Of a stretch of 64,000 bases of DNA, positions 1 through 8,459 are shown piece after piece. Numbering within the stretch: position 1 is the stretch's first letter; every line of letters starts with the position of its first letter. Source of the stretch: Leadbetterella lacunae (lineage in GTDB: Bacteria; Bacteroidota; Bacteroidia; Cytophagales; Spirosomataceae); contig NZ_JBHRYQ010000001.1 in NCBI RefSeq assembly GCF_042649125.1, forward strand, positions 2,356,001-2,420,000, in the 5' to 3' direction. Position numbers and translations under genes: made by a program. The notes beneath the pieces are model-generated. The model was not told where the DNA came from, did not search any database, and worked only from the letters and a program-made list of their open reading frames with translations.

Positions 1-2
1 TG

Positions 3-170
3 CAGTACAACAAACAGACCAACAACGTAAATATTAACACACGTTTTCAATGGAGATACAGTCCGGCGTCCGACTTGTTTTTGGTATACACAGACAATTA
101 CACTTCTGACACCTTCCAGGTTAGAAACCGAGCCATTGTATTGAAATTTACATATTGGTGGAATGTGTAG
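3..170 (+). CDS. C-terminal end of a DUF5916-family outer-membrane protein (partial)
   Basis: Only the last 55 codons are in the window; the gene begins upstream of base 1. The reading frame starting at base 3 is open and ends at a TAG at 168-170. The tail has alternating aromatic and polar residues (RFQWRYSP, SDLFLVYTDN, VLKFTYWWNV) typical of the final beta strands of a barrel, and the SDLFLVYTDN plus C-terminal aromatic pattern resembles the end of DUF5916 proteins, which pair a carbohydrate-binding-like N-terminus with a large barrel. The assignment is by memory of the family and rests on a short tail, so it could be another barrel family. Confidence 0.55.
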   Translation, partial: QYNKQTNNVNINTRFQWRYSPASDLFLVYTDNYTSDTFQVRNRAIVLKFTYWWNV

Positions 171-509
171 TTTTTTTGAATAAAAACTACAGTTAAACGG
201 TTAATTTTTATTTTTAAAGAAAACATAGCTTAAACCTACCAATGAAGCCATTTTTTAATCATTTTGAAAAACACCCCCCTTTCATTAACTGGGTCGCCTG
301 CCAGCGGGGCCTCCATTTTTTTTCGAAAAAAAACGGAGCAAAAAAAACTGCACCCTGCAAACTCGCACAATTAAAATTCTTATTGTCAATGTTCTAATAA
401 AAATATACTTCCCAAAAGAATTTTAATAGTGCTCAAACAGTGCAGGGCGATGTAAAGAATTATTTTCTATTTTTTTACCCGTTTGACGGTGAATAAAAAC
501 TACAATTCA
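171..509. other. 339-bp intergenic region with direct repeats and a T8/A8 palindrome
   Basis: This is the only gene-free stretch over 300 bases. It lies between the tail of the DUF5916-like gene and the stop of the AraC gene, so it is a convergent gap. It holds a near-identical 17-base direct repeat, GAATAAAAACTACAGTT at 178-194 and GAATAAAAACTACAATT at 491-507, one copy at each edge, and a symmetric hairpin at 311-338. A 51-codon ATG frame at 242-397 has no recognisable content. Nothing else was seen. Confidence 0.5.
311..338. repeat. Palindrome: CTCC, eight T, CG, eight A, GGAG
   Basis: CTCC (311-314), A, T8 (316-323), CG, A8 (326-333), C, GGAG (335-338) fold into a nearly perfect hairpin with one A/C mismatch. 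It may serve as a terminator for one of the convergent genes, but a run of A/T pairs without a GC-rich stem is weak for that role. Confidence 0.4.
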
Positions 510-1424
510 TCAAGCCATAAAATTTGACTTTACTTTATATTCCGAAGGCGAAATATTCTTTTTCTTTTTAAAGATTCGGGAGAAATACGAGAAGCTATTG
601 AAGCCACTGGCCAAATACGCCTCTTTTATACTCACTTTGGGGTCTTTGAGAAGGCTTTCGGCTATTTTTAGCCTTTCTTCTATTATGAAATCATTGGGCG
701 AAGAGCCCAATTCATGTTTAAAAGTTCTGTAAAAATTAGAAGCACTCATAAATGCTTTTTGACTCAACAAATCCACGTTTAAGTCTTCCGTTATATTGTC
801 TCTGATATACTTTATCACAAAAGAGATTCGGTCGTTATTGGGGTCTGTAGTTGCCTTTTGCAAATACATCGATTTACTTTCAACTTGCAAAATCCGAATG
901 ACGAGCTCCTGAATGAGTAAATCAGAAAAAATATCTTTAGAAGGATGATTTTCGGTAAAAACAAACATAAGCCGCTGCAAAATCTGGTAAATGGCGATAT
1001 CATTTGTGAAATGATAATTATAGTCCATCACCGACCATTCTTTGCCGTTTTGTTTTAACCCTCTATTGTTTAGCAGATTCACGGCTTCTTGTAATTTTTC
1101 TTCAGAAAGAGCCAAAGCCAAACATTGTGTAGGATTCTGAAAACTTGCTTCAGGAAAATCAATACACATAAGCTCGTTTGCAGGTAAAATCACTGACTCT
1201 CCAGGCAAAAAGCCAAAAGCGGGCGAATCTGCCAAATGCATTATCTTTTTTCCTTTTAACATACTCGCAAGTACCGGCTGCTGAAATTTCAACAAAACCT
1301 GCGAAGCCTGCAGATGTGTCTCGAAAATATTGAGCTCCGCATTTTTTAGGGTATGCACAGTTCGGTTTTCCACGAGATTTTCGAGTTTCCGATTTTGATA
1401 ATGAGCCGTACTTAAGTCTAACAT
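510..1424 (-). CDS. AraC-family transcriptional regulator of the divergent aldehyde dehydrogenase
   Basis: A 304-residue protein with the classic AraC/XylS C-terminal double helix-turn-helix (about residues 205-300): a first helix pair containing SQKAFMSASNFYRTFK and a second containing ASGFNSFSYFSRIFKK, followed by the SPSEYK signature. The N-terminal ~190 residues resemble the AraC-type N-terminal effector domain. It is transcribed divergently from the aldehyde dehydrogenase and DUF779 genes, an arrangement common for this cassette, so it probably senses an aldehyde or alcohol-derived signal and controls that operon (inference). The shared upstream region contains spaced direct repeats that suit AraC-type binding. 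Confidence 0.85.
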   Translation of the reverse strand: MLDLSTAHYQNRKLENLVENRTVHTLKNAELNIFETHLQASQVLLKFQQPVLASMLKGKKIMHLADSPAFGFLPGESVILPANELMCIDFPEASFQNPTQCLALALSEEKLQEAVNLLNNRGLKQNGKEWSVMDYNYHFTNDIAIYQILQRLMFVFTENHPSKDIFSDLLIQELVIRILQVESKSMYLQKATTDPNNDRISFVIKYIRDNITEDLNVDLLSQKAFMSASNFYRTFKHELGSSPNDFIIEERLKIAESLLKDPKVSIKEAYLASGFNSFSYFSRIFKKKKNISPSEYKVKSNFMA

Positions 1425-1468
1425 CTTCTCTTTTTTATTAAAGCTAAATAATATTATTATTCCTTCAA

Positions 1469-1584
1469 AAAATAGTGATAATCAAATTTGACTGAAAGAT
1501 AAAAAACGATAGAATAGTGACACAGATTGCAGAAAAGTGCAACTGATTGATAGTAAAATGAAAACACACGATAGAAAAGTACAA
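1469..1584. promoter_or_regulatory. Direct repeats in 21-bp register between AraC and ALDH genes (candidate operator)
   Basis: A 12-base motif close to AGAAAAGTGCAA recurs at 1469 (AAAATAGTGATA), 1511 (AGAATAGTGACA), 1531 (AGAAAAGTGCAA), 1552 (AGTAAAATGAAA) and 1573 (AGAAAAGTACAA). The intervals are 42, 20, 21 and 21 bases, i.e. about two helical turns or multiples, all in the same orientation. AraC-family proteins commonly bind paired direct repeats with this spacing. The array sits between the two divergent genes, with the last copy 68 bases before the chosen dehydrogenase start. Binding is inferred, not shown. Confidence 0.5.
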
Positions 1585-1651
1585 TTTTTTAACCCAATTG
1601 TTAAATTTATTTGTATTCAAATCTTTTCAAGAACCTTTTAAATATAAAACA

Positions 1652-3175
1652 ATGTCAGAAGTAACAACCAAAAATACAAACTTGGTAGAAAAACCAACGT
1701 TTAAGTCACATTATGAGAACTTTATAGGAGGCAAATGGGTGGCACCCGTAAAAGGCGAATACTTTGATTCTATATCACCAGTAGATGGCCAAGTGTTTAC
1801 GAAAGTGGCCCGATCTACCGAAGAAGACATCAACTTGGCACTTGACGCGGCTTGGGAAGCAGCTAAAACCTGGAACAAAACCTCCGCCACCGAAAGAAGT
1901 AATATACTATTAAAAATAGCAGACCGCATGGAGCAAAACATGCCTTTGTTAGCAAAGATAGAAACCTGGGACAATGGAAAGCCAATCCGTGAAACGATGG
2001 CGGCAGATATGCCTTTGGCGATAGACCACTTTAGGTATTTTGCGGGTGTGGTAAGAGCAGAAGAAGGCTCAGCAGCAGAACTTGATGCAAATACACTTTC
2101 GCTAATCATACATGAACCTCTGGGTGTGGTAGGTCAAATAATCCCTTGGAATTTCCCGATTCTGATGGCAGCGTGGAAACTGGCTCCAGCACTAGCAGCA
2201 GGAAACTGTGTAGTCTTAAAACCTGCAGAGCAAACGCCCGTGGGTATTTTGGTATTTGCCGAATTGATCCAAGACATCCTCCCTGCAGGTGTGCTTAATA
2301 TTGTTAACGGTTTTGGAATAGAGGCCGGAAAACCTTTGGCTTCTAGCCCAAGAATAAACAAAATAGCCTTTACAGGAGAAACCACTACCGGGCAGTTGAT
2401 TATGCAATATGCATCCAAAAATATCATTCCGGTAACTTTGGAGTTAGGCGGAAAATCGCCGAATATTTTCTTTAAAAGTATAATGGATGCTGACGATGAC
2501 TTTTTTGATAAGTGCCTAGAAGGTGCCACTATGTTTGCCCTCAACCAGGGCGAAGTCTGTACCTGTCCATCTAGAATATTGGTAGAGGAGTCTATTTATG
2601 ATGCATTTATGGAAAGAATGCTGGAGCGAGTGAAAGCCATAAAACTAGGCCACCCACTAGACATGGACACCATGATGGGAGCCCAGGCCTCAAACGACCA
2701 ATACGAAAAAATACTAAACTATATAGAAATTGGCAAAGAAGAAGGAGCAGAAGTGCTGACTGGAGGCGGAGCCGCTTATAACGAAGGCCTCGAAGGCGGC
2801 TATTACATAAAACCTACTGTTTTGAAAGGAAACAACAAAATGCGGGTTTTCCAAGAAGAAATATTTGGGCCAGTGGTATGTATAACTACGTTTAAAGACG
2901 AAGCCGAAGCGATAGCCATAGCAAACGACACACTTTATGGCCTAGGAGCTGGGGTGTGGACGCGTGACATGCACCAAGCGTACCAAGTCTCTAGAGCTGT
3001 AGAAGCAGGCAGAGTGTGGGTAAACTGCTACCATGCATATCCGGCTCATGCTCCATTTGGGGGGTATAAAAAATCAGGTATAGGCCGCGAAAATCACAAA
3101 ATGATGCTTGCACACTACCGTCAGTCAAAAAACATGTTGATTTCATACGACAAAAAAAGACTTGGGTTCTTTTAA
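1652..3175 (+). CDS. NAD-dependent aldehyde dehydrogenase (AldB/ExaC type)
   Basis: Oxidises aldehydes to carboxylic acids with NAD(P)+. The 507-residue product has the family landmarks: the Rossmann region with IPWNFP, the catalytic glutamate motif LELGGKSPN, and the catalytic cysteine in NQGEVCTCPSR, a form typical of the AldB/ExaC acetaldehyde dehydrogenase group; the C-terminal PFGGYKKSGIGRE is also intact. I start at the ATG at 1652 (MSEVTT) after an A-rich leader; an in-frame TTG at 1598 would add 18 atypical residues. It is followed after 69 bases by DUF779, its usual neighbour, and divergent from an AraC regulator. The natural substrate cannot be told from sequence. Confidence 0.92.
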   Translation: MSEVTTKNTNLVEKPTFKSHYENFIGGKWVAPVKGEYFDSISPVDGQVFTKVARSTEEDINLALDAAWEAAKTWNKTSATERSNILLKIADRMEQNMPLLAKIETWDNGKPIRETMAADMPLAIDHFRYFAGVVRAEEGSAAELDANTLSLIIHEPLGVVGQIIPWNFPILMAAWKLAPALAAGNCVVLKPAEQTPVGILVFAELIQDILPAGVLNIVNGFGIEAGKPLASSPRINKIAFTGETTTGQLIMQYASKNIIPVTLELGGKSPNIFFKSIMDADDDFFDKCLEGATMFALNQGEVCTCPSRILVEESIYDAFMERMLERVKAIKLGHPLDMDTMMGAQASNDQYEKILNYIEIGKEEGAEVLTGGGAAYNEGLEGGYYIKPTVLKGNNKMRVFQEEIFGPVVCITTFKDEAEAIAIANDTLYGLGAGVWTRDMHQAYQVSRAVEAGRVWVNCYHAYPAHAPFGGYKKSGIGRENHKMMLAHYRQSKNMLISYDKKRLGFF

Positions 3176-3200
3176 AGGGAAATATAAACTAAGAGATAAA

Positions 3201-3229
3201 GGGAGAGTTTTTGGCTCTCTCTTTTTATT
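3201..3229 (+). terminator. Hairpin with T-rich tail between ALDH and DUF779
   Basis: GGGAGAG pairs with CTCTCTC (one G-T) around a short loop and is followed by CTTTTTATTT. It lies between the dehydrogenase stop and the DUF779 start, so it may attenuate readthrough into DUF779. Confidence 0.45.
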
Positions 3230-3244
3230 TAAATACAACCAATT

Positions 3245-3595
3245 ATGCAACGAATAGATGCCACAGATGCAGCCAGAAAAGTGATAGATGATTTAAGTGA
3301 AAAATACGGCCCGCTGATGTTTCACCAAAGCGGTGGTTGCTGCGACGGCTCCGCTCCTATGTGTTTTGAAGAAGGCGAACTCATGATAGACAACAACGAC
3401 GTGAAACTTGGAAGTGTGCACGGCTGTGATTTTTTTATGGCCAAAGACCAATTTGAATATTGGAAACACACACACCTCACACTCGATGTAACCAAAGGCC
3501 GAGGAGCAAGTTTTTCTTTAGAAATACCCTTAGGTATCCGCTTTGTGATAAAATCGCGGCTTTTGACCGAAGCGGAATACGGAGAAGAAAACTGA
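3245..3595 (+). CDS. DUF779 domain protein
   Basis: A 116-residue protein spanning the whole DUF779 family length. It carries a Cys-rich segment FHQSGGCCDGSAPMC (about residues 27-41) and a later HGCDFFM, giving four conserved cysteines that could bind a metal or undergo redox exchange (inference). DUF779 proteins are typically encoded beside AldB/ExaC-type aldehyde dehydrogenases, as here, and a role in dehydrogenase function has been assumed from this linkage only. No signal peptide, so cytoplasmic. Its molecular role is unknown. Confidence 0.85.
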   Translation: MQRIDATDAARKVIDDLSEKYGPLMFHQSGGCCDGSAPMCFEEGELMIDNNDVKLGSVHGCDFFMAKDQFEYWKHTHLTLDVTKGRGASFSLEIPLGIRFVIKSRLLTEAEYGEEN

Positions 3596-3620
3596 GTCTT
3601 TCATTTCCTAAAAAAAACAA

Positions 3621-3655
3621 AAAAGCGTGGGGATAACCCGCACGCTTTCGTTTCT
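3621..3655. terminator. Bidirectional terminator between DUF779 and TldE genes
   Basis: GCGTG-GGG / CCC-CACGC stem (one bulged G) with an ATAA loop, flanked by A-rich sequence on the left and T-rich sequence on the right. It sits between convergent genes and can serve both strands. Confidence 0.7.
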
Positions 3656-3678
3656 ATATGGTTGACAAGTGTTAAATC

Positions 3679-4995
3679 TTAAACAGCATCACTCAGACTT
3701 GAGAACGTAAAGTCTCTGATCTTAAGTGGTGGTATTAGGTTTCCTCCTACTCGTACAGGTTTACCCATTTCTTCTAAGTTATTTAGCATAATAACCGGGC
3801 TTTCATTAAACCTGAAGTTTTTAACAGGAAACTTAATTTTACCTTTTTCTATATAAAAAGTTCCGTCTCTGGTAAGCCCTGTATAGAGCAAAGTTTGCGG
3901 ATCTACCGAACGTATGTACCACAGTCGGGTTACCAATATACCTTTATCAGTGCCTTTGATGAGGTCAGCCAATGACTTGCTACCACCCACCATAATGAAT
4001 GCATCAGGCGACGGCGTAGCTTTTACACCTTTTTTATCAGCCCAAAATCTCGAGTACGTCATATTTTTAACCACACCGTCTTTTATCCAGTCGATTTTTT
4101 CTTGTGGTCTTCCGTCTCCACTAAATGGAGAGCCTGGAATCTCGGCATTTTGAGGATCAGAATATATATGAACACGTTCGTCAAAAAGCTTTTCGCCTAG
4201 TTTGGTGTCGCCACCTTTTTTACTTAAAAAACTACGGCCTTCGTCTGCACTTCTGGCATCTAGATTTCTCATCATATTTTGAAGCAAATCTACTGCTGCT
4301 GCAGGCTCTAATATAACGGTATACTTACCCGGCTCCAATGCCTGAGCTGACGCCGAAGCCTTCGCTTTTTGCATCGCAACTTCTGTAACCGATTTAGTAT
4401 TCAGCAACTTAACATCGTTAAAATCTTGTATTCCATATCCCGAACCAAGCCCATCTTCGGTTCTTACGGTAATTGTAAAATCTACCGAAGTGGCTTTATT
4501 GTAAGCAAAAAGCCCTTTGCTATTTCCCATCGCCGAAAAACCAGCAGAATCTTCCATATACCCTGCAGCTACAAGTTTGTTTTCTTTACAAGGATTTATA
4601 CTATTAATAGCGGCAGTAGCCCTTAAAGTTGGGTCAATATCTGCGGTACTTTTGGCAAAACTATTGGTTTCAAGATAAGTCTGAGGCCCTAACATGGGCA
4701 TATATTCTGAGTTTTCGGGAGCAAGTCTTGCTATTTCCTCTGCTCTTCTAACAGTTTTTTCTAGCGAGGCGTCATCAAACTCATTGATGGTAGAAGTACC
4801 TGATTTTTTCCCAAAAACAGCTGTGACTGCCAAAGACATATTTTCAGATTCGCCACTGGTAGAAACGGTATTTCTTGCGTAACGAATATTGCCTGTGCGT
4901 CTTCCGCCTAGCGAAACACTCATCTCATCGGCTTTAGAAAATGCCAGCACCTTGTCTATGATTTGCTTGGCTTCTTCTTTTGATAATATTTTCAT
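3679..4995 (-). CDS. TldE/PmbA-like metalloprotease subunit, copy A
   Basis: A 438-residue TldD/PmbA-family protein without the HExxxH zinc motif, so it corresponds to the non-catalytic TldE/PmbA partner. Family traits are the N-terminal GNIRYARNTVSTSGE segment, the AGYMEDSAGF region, the RSADEGRSF segment and a C-terminal FRFNESPVIMLNNLE. TldD and TldE form a heterodimer that degrades or matures small unfolded peptides. It lies 87 bases downstream of the TldD copy A and is evidently co-transcribed. It starts directly with MKILSKEEAK and has no export signal, in contrast to its TldD neighbour. A close paralogue occurs at 25415-26752. Confidence 0.88.
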   Translation of the reverse strand: MKILSKEEAKQIIDKVLAFSKADEMSVSLGGRRTGNIRYARNTVSTSGESENMSLAVTAVFGKKSGTSTINEFDDASLEKTVRRAEEIARLAPENSEYMPMLGPQTYLETNSFAKSTADIDPTLRATAAINSINPCKENKLVAAGYMEDSAGFSAMGNSKGLFAYNKATSVDFTITVRTEDGLGSGYGIQDFNDVKLLNTKSVTEVAMQKAKASASAQALEPGKYTVILEPAAAVDLLQNMMRNLDARSADEGRSFLSKKGGDTKLGEKLFDERVHIYSDPQNAEIPGSPFSGDGRPQEKIDWIKDGVVKNMTYSRFWADKKGVKATPSPDAFIMVGGSKSLADLIKGTDKGILVTRLWYIRSVDPQTLLYTGLTRDGTFYIEKGKIKFPVKNFRFNESPVIMLNNLEEMGKPVRVGGNLIPPLKIRDFTFSSLSDAV

Positions 4996-5082
4996 AAAAA
5001 ATTATTTTTCGTTTTAAAAATAGAATGGTTTTGATAAATAGATTTTGAATAAATCATGAACAGCAAAAACTGCCATACTCTA

Positions 5083-6720
5083 TTAACCTATTTTCCTTCC
5101 CGTATTTATGACATTTACCCCGTTAAATCTCGTGGTAGCACTTCCGTGAGACACTGCCGAAATCTGAGAAGGTTGTCCTTTTCCATCAAAGAACGACCCA
5201 AACGTGCGGTAGTCATCTTTGTCGCAAATCTGCACACATGAGTTCCAAAACTCCTGGGTGTTAGACTGATACGCTACATCGTCTAGCATACCTACTACTT
5301 CTCCATTTTTTATTTCATAGAAAACCTGACCACCAAACTGGAAGTTATATCGCTGCTGATCGATCGAATACGAGCCTCTACCGATAATATAAATTCCTTT
5401 TTCTACGCCTTTGATCATGTCTAAAACTGAGCGTTTTTCTTTGGCTGGCTCCAACGAAACGTTTGCCATACGCTGAAACTGTACCGAATCCCAATTGTCT
5501 GCATAGCAACATCCATGCGATTCTTTTTCACCTAAAATATTAACTTGATCTCTTATAGCCTGATAGTTAACCAATATTCCATCACGAATCAAATCCCATT
5601 TTTTACACGGAACTCCCTCATCGTCAAAACCTACCGTACCGAGTGCATGTGGCTGCGTTTTGTCTGCAACTATGTTTACTTCTTTACTTCCGTAGTTAAA
5701 CTTCTTGGTTTCCCATTTGTCTAATGTGGCAAAACTTGTACCCGCATAGTTTGCTTCATAACCCAACACACGGTCAAGCTCAAGCGGGTGCCCCACTGAC
5801 TCATGTATAGTTAAGCCAAGGTGATTTGGATCCAAAACAAGATCATATTTGCCTGCTTGAACACTCTTTGCTGTTAGTTTTTCTTTGGCTTGTTTAGCTG
5901 CAGTAATTGCATCTTCCACCATGTCGTATGAGTTTCTATAACCCACCAAACCGTTTGGCCCTGCTATTTTCTCTGAGCTTAATCCGTCCAAATATTCGTA
6001 TCCCATACCCATCGGCGAACTGATGGCATCGCGGGTTTTAAACTTACCTGCGGCTTTGTCTATTGCTGTAACCGTAAACGTTGGCCAAATACGGTGTACG
6101 TCTTGGTCAATATATGAACCATCTGAAGAAGCAAAATACTTTTGTTCGTTAACTAAAAACAAGTTTGAAGTCACAAAACCAGCACCATTTTTCATGGCCT
6201 CGTTATTTACATTCATCAAAAGATCAATTTTCTCTTGAATCGGAATTTCAAATGCATTTTTGGTCAAAGGAGTTTTCCAAGAAACCTCACCTAAGCCTTT
6301 CTGAGGGGCAAGTATAACAGGATCCGTTTGTATTTTTGAGTTGGCTTTGGCGATAGCTACTGCAGTTTCAGCACATTTTTTGATTCCTTCTGGCGTAACA
6401 TCACTTGTAGCCGAAAAACCCCAAGTTCCGTTTGCGATAACTCTGATACCTACTCCATAAGACTCGGCATTTACGATATTCTGAACTTTGGTTTCTCGCG
6501 TAAACAAATATTGCTGTAGATATCTGCCTATACGCACATCGGTATAAGTAGCACCGTTGCTTTTGGCTGCATTGAGAGCTATGTCAGACATTTTTTTCTT
6601 CATAGCTACATCTGCAGGATTTTCGAGAAGCTTCTCAAAAGTGGTGGCATTTCCTAAAATAGGAACTGACATAGCACCTAAGCCCATTCCCGAAAGTTGA
6701 ATAAATTTCCTTCTATTCAT
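5083..6720 (-). CDS. TldD-like metalloprotease with twin-arginine signal, copy A
   Basis: A 545-residue TldD-family protein. The zinc-binding motif HESVGH is at about residues 306-311 (TIHESVGHPLELDR), with the third ligand region probably in the ESHGCCYADN segment. The N-terminus MNRRKFIQLSGMGLGA followed by a hydrophobic stretch is a typical twin-arginine (Tat) signal, unusual relative to the cytoplasmic TldD of Escherichia coli, which also is about 65 residues shorter. It is first in a two-gene operon with TldE copy A. A highly similar paralogue with its own Tat-like signal is at 23714-25354. Confidence 0.9.
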   Translation of the reverse strand: MNRRKFIQLSGMGLGAMSVPILGNATTFEKLLENPADVAMKKKMSDIALNAAKSNGATYTDVRIGRYLQQYLFTRETKVQNIVNAESYGVGIRVIANGTWGFSATSDVTPEGIKKCAETAVAIAKANSKIQTDPVILAPQKGLGEVSWKTPLTKNAFEIPIQEKIDLLMNVNNEAMKNGAGFVTSNLFLVNEQKYFASSDGSYIDQDVHRIWPTFTVTAIDKAAGKFKTRDAISSPMGMGYEYLDGLSSEKIAGPNGLVGYRNSYDMVEDAITAAKQAKEKLTAKSVQAGKYDLVLDPNHLGLTIHESVGHPLELDRVLGYEANYAGTSFATLDKWETKKFNYGSKEVNIVADKTQPHALGTVGFDDEGVPCKKWDLIRDGILVNYQAIRDQVNILGEKESHGCCYADNWDSVQFQRMANVSLEPAKEKRSVLDMIKGVEKGIYIIGRGSYSIDQQRYNFQFGGQVFYEIKNGEVVGMLDDVAYQSNTQEFWNSCVQICDKDDYRTFGSFFDGKGQPSQISAVSHGSATTRFNGVNVINTGRKIG

Positions 6721-6942
6721 AAATTGGTTAGTTTGATGATATTTTAGATAAGATTATTAGATTTTTTTGATGTACTAATATAGTAAACATACCAATTTTT
6801 TGAAAGAAATAAACAAGCAAAATTACCATAACACTAATTTTGAAGTCAAGAATAAACTTTGGGTAGATATGAGTAAAAAATGAAATGATTTTTAAACTTT
6901 TAGACGGCACAAAACGTAATTAAAAACAAAATAAAAACCATA

Positions 6943-7716
6943 ATGAACAAAATAGAAGAGATAGAATTGGCGATTCAACCTTTGAGAGAAAAATTAAAAA
7001 ATCATGAGCTATACGCAAACTTAGTCCAGATAGAAGATATCCGGATTTTTATGGAAAAACATGTGTATGCGGTATGGGACTTTATGTCTTTACTTAAGTC
7101 TTTGCAAACTACACTAACCTGTACTCAAGTGCCTTGGAAACCAGCCCAGAACCCAACTTTAGCACGTTTTATTAACGAGATAGTGTGGGGCGAAGAAAGC
7201 GACATCAACGAAATAGGCGAGCCTAAAAGTCACTATGAAATGTACTTAGATTCGATGGTAGAAATAGGTGCTTCAACTGGTCATATTTCGCGTTTTTTAG
7301 ATAAAATAAATACTTTGGAATCTGTTTCTGATTGCATAAACAACTTTGATTTATCTCCTGAGGTTAAGCAATTCCTGAAGTTCACATTTGAGACCATAGA
7401 AACCAAGCAAAGCCACAAAATAGCATCTGCATTTACGTTTGGGAGAGAAGACCTGATACCTGACATGTTTTTTGAAATATTAAACAATGGGGACAAACCC
7501 TATCCAAAACTTAAGTACTATTTGGAGCGACACATAGAAGTTGACGGCGGCGAACACGGACCACTCTCGCTTAAAATGATTGAAGAATTATGCGGAAACG
7601 ATGACCAGAAATGGGAAGAAGCCAAGCAGGTTGCAATCAGTGCTTTAGAAAAAAGAATTGAACTGTGGGGTGGCATTTGCGAACACATAAAAAGCCGAAA
7701 ATTGGTGCTTGCATAA
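6943..7716 (+). CDS. DUF3050 domain protein (heme-oxygenase-like fold)
   Basis: A 257-residue, mostly helical protein that covers the DUF3050 family over its length. Visible landmarks are MEKHVYAVWDFMSLLKSLQ (residues ~37-55), DSMVEIGAST, a cluster SAFTFGREDLIPDMF and the C-terminal LKYYLERHIEVDGGEHGPLS, whose histidines and acidic residues resemble the metal-binding helices of heme-oxygenase-like proteins. No signal peptide. It stands alone on the plus strand between the TldD operon and the convergent OmpH-like gene. Function is not established; a metal-dependent oxidase role is an inference from fold. Confidence 0.82.
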   Translation: MNKIEEIELAIQPLREKLKNHELYANLVQIEDIRIFMEKHVYAVWDFMSLLKSLQTTLTCTQVPWKPAQNPTLARFINEIVWGEESDINEIGEPKSHYEMYLDSMVEIGASTGHISRFLDKINTLESVSDCINNFDLSPEVKQFLKFTFETIETKQSHKIASAFTFGREDLIPDMFFEILNNGDKPYPKLKYYLERHIEVDGGEHGPLSLKMIEELCGNDDQKWEEAKQVAISALEKRIELWGGICEHIKSRKLVLA

Positions 7717-7726
7717 GCACAAAAAA

Positions 7727-7754
7727 ATGGGGCTTAATTTTCATTAAGTCCCAT
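7727..7754. terminator. Bidirectional terminator between DUF3050 and OmpH-like genes
   Basis: ATGGGGCTTAAT and ATTAAGTCCCAT form a 12-bp stem with one G-T wobble around TTTC, preceded by a run of seven A (a T run on the minus strand). It lies in the 67-base convergent gap. Confidence 0.75.
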
Positions 7755-7783
7755 CCATATATTTGTTTGTGTAATGCCTTTAA

Positions 7784-8377
7784 TTATTTTTTCTTTGCGT
7801 TCATTTTGGCAATCACCAGATCCGACAAGTCACCTTTCCCAGCATCACCGGCATACAAAACTACCCTATTGGGGCTCATCGGCCCGTCAGATTTATTACG
7901 TGAAAGCACAAATCCGTATCCTTTTTCTTTGGCTACTATTTTTGCTGCTTCCAATATTTCCTCTTTAATTTTCATTACACCTTCACCTGTCAAGGCTTGA
8001 AATTCTTTCTCGGCTTGGCGTTGGTAATTTTCTGAAGCTGACTTTATTTCTTGTACTTTTTTCAGTCTTGCGTTAAGGGTTTCAGTTGTTAAAGTGTCTA
8101 AGTTTTTTAGGCTATTTTGATAGTCTAAATACTTCGTTTGATATTCTAAAGCCAACTTGTTGTAATTATCCTGAAAAAATTCCTGCTTGCCTTTAATTAA
8201 AGAATCTAATTCTTTCACCATATTGGCATTGTCAAAAATATAGTCTTCAAAGATATAACCAATTTTAAAACCTGTAGTAGTTGTTGAGGCCGGTGCAGTT
8301 TTAGCTGATTTTTTGGTTTGTGAAAAAACCGAATTTGATACGACAAAAAGTATAGCTAACGCGAATATTTTTTTCAT
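7784..8377 (-). CDS. OmpH/Skp-family periplasmic chaperone-like protein
   Basis: A 197-residue protein with a clear Sec signal peptide (MKKIFALAILFVVSNSVFSQ) and a long charged helical region (residues ~60-150, for example KELDSLIKGKQEFFQDNYNK) as in Skp/OmpH, ending in the family's EILEAAKIVAKEKGYGFVLS segment. Skp-type proteins hold unfolded outer-membrane proteins in the periplasm. The Lys/Ala-rich spacer after the signal peptide is longer than usual. A TATATTTG box on the minus strand at 8423-8416 could be its -7 element. It is a single gene. Confidence 0.85.
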   Translation of the reverse strand: MKKIFALAILFVVSNSVFSQTKKSAKTAPASTTTTGFKIGYIFEDYIFDNANMVKELDSLIKGKQEFFQDNYNKLALEYQTKYLDYQNSLKNLDTLTTETLNARLKKVQEIKSASENYQRQAEKEFQALTGEGVMKIKEEILEAAKIVAKEKGYGFVLSRNKSDGPMSPNRVVLYAGDAGKGDLSDLVIAKMNAKKK

Positions 8378-8459
8378 TAAATAATAATAGTAATTGATAT
8401 TTTCTCAAAGTAACCCAAATATAAGGAATTCTGAAAGCGGTTTTTATTTATTGGAAAAT

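Noticed and set aside
242..397. A 51-codon ATG frame in the first intergenic region.
   Set aside because: It crosses the A/T palindrome, has no recognisable motif and shows no ribosome-binding or promoter signal.
1598..1651. Upstream TTG start for the aldehyde dehydrogenase.
   Set aside because: It would add 18 residues unlike the family and would sit close to the repeat array; the ATG at 1652 is better placed.
6728..6910. A 60-codon hydrophobic frame upstream of the TldD copy A gene.
   Set aside because: It is short, AT-rich and has no family match; the region is more likely the tldD leader.
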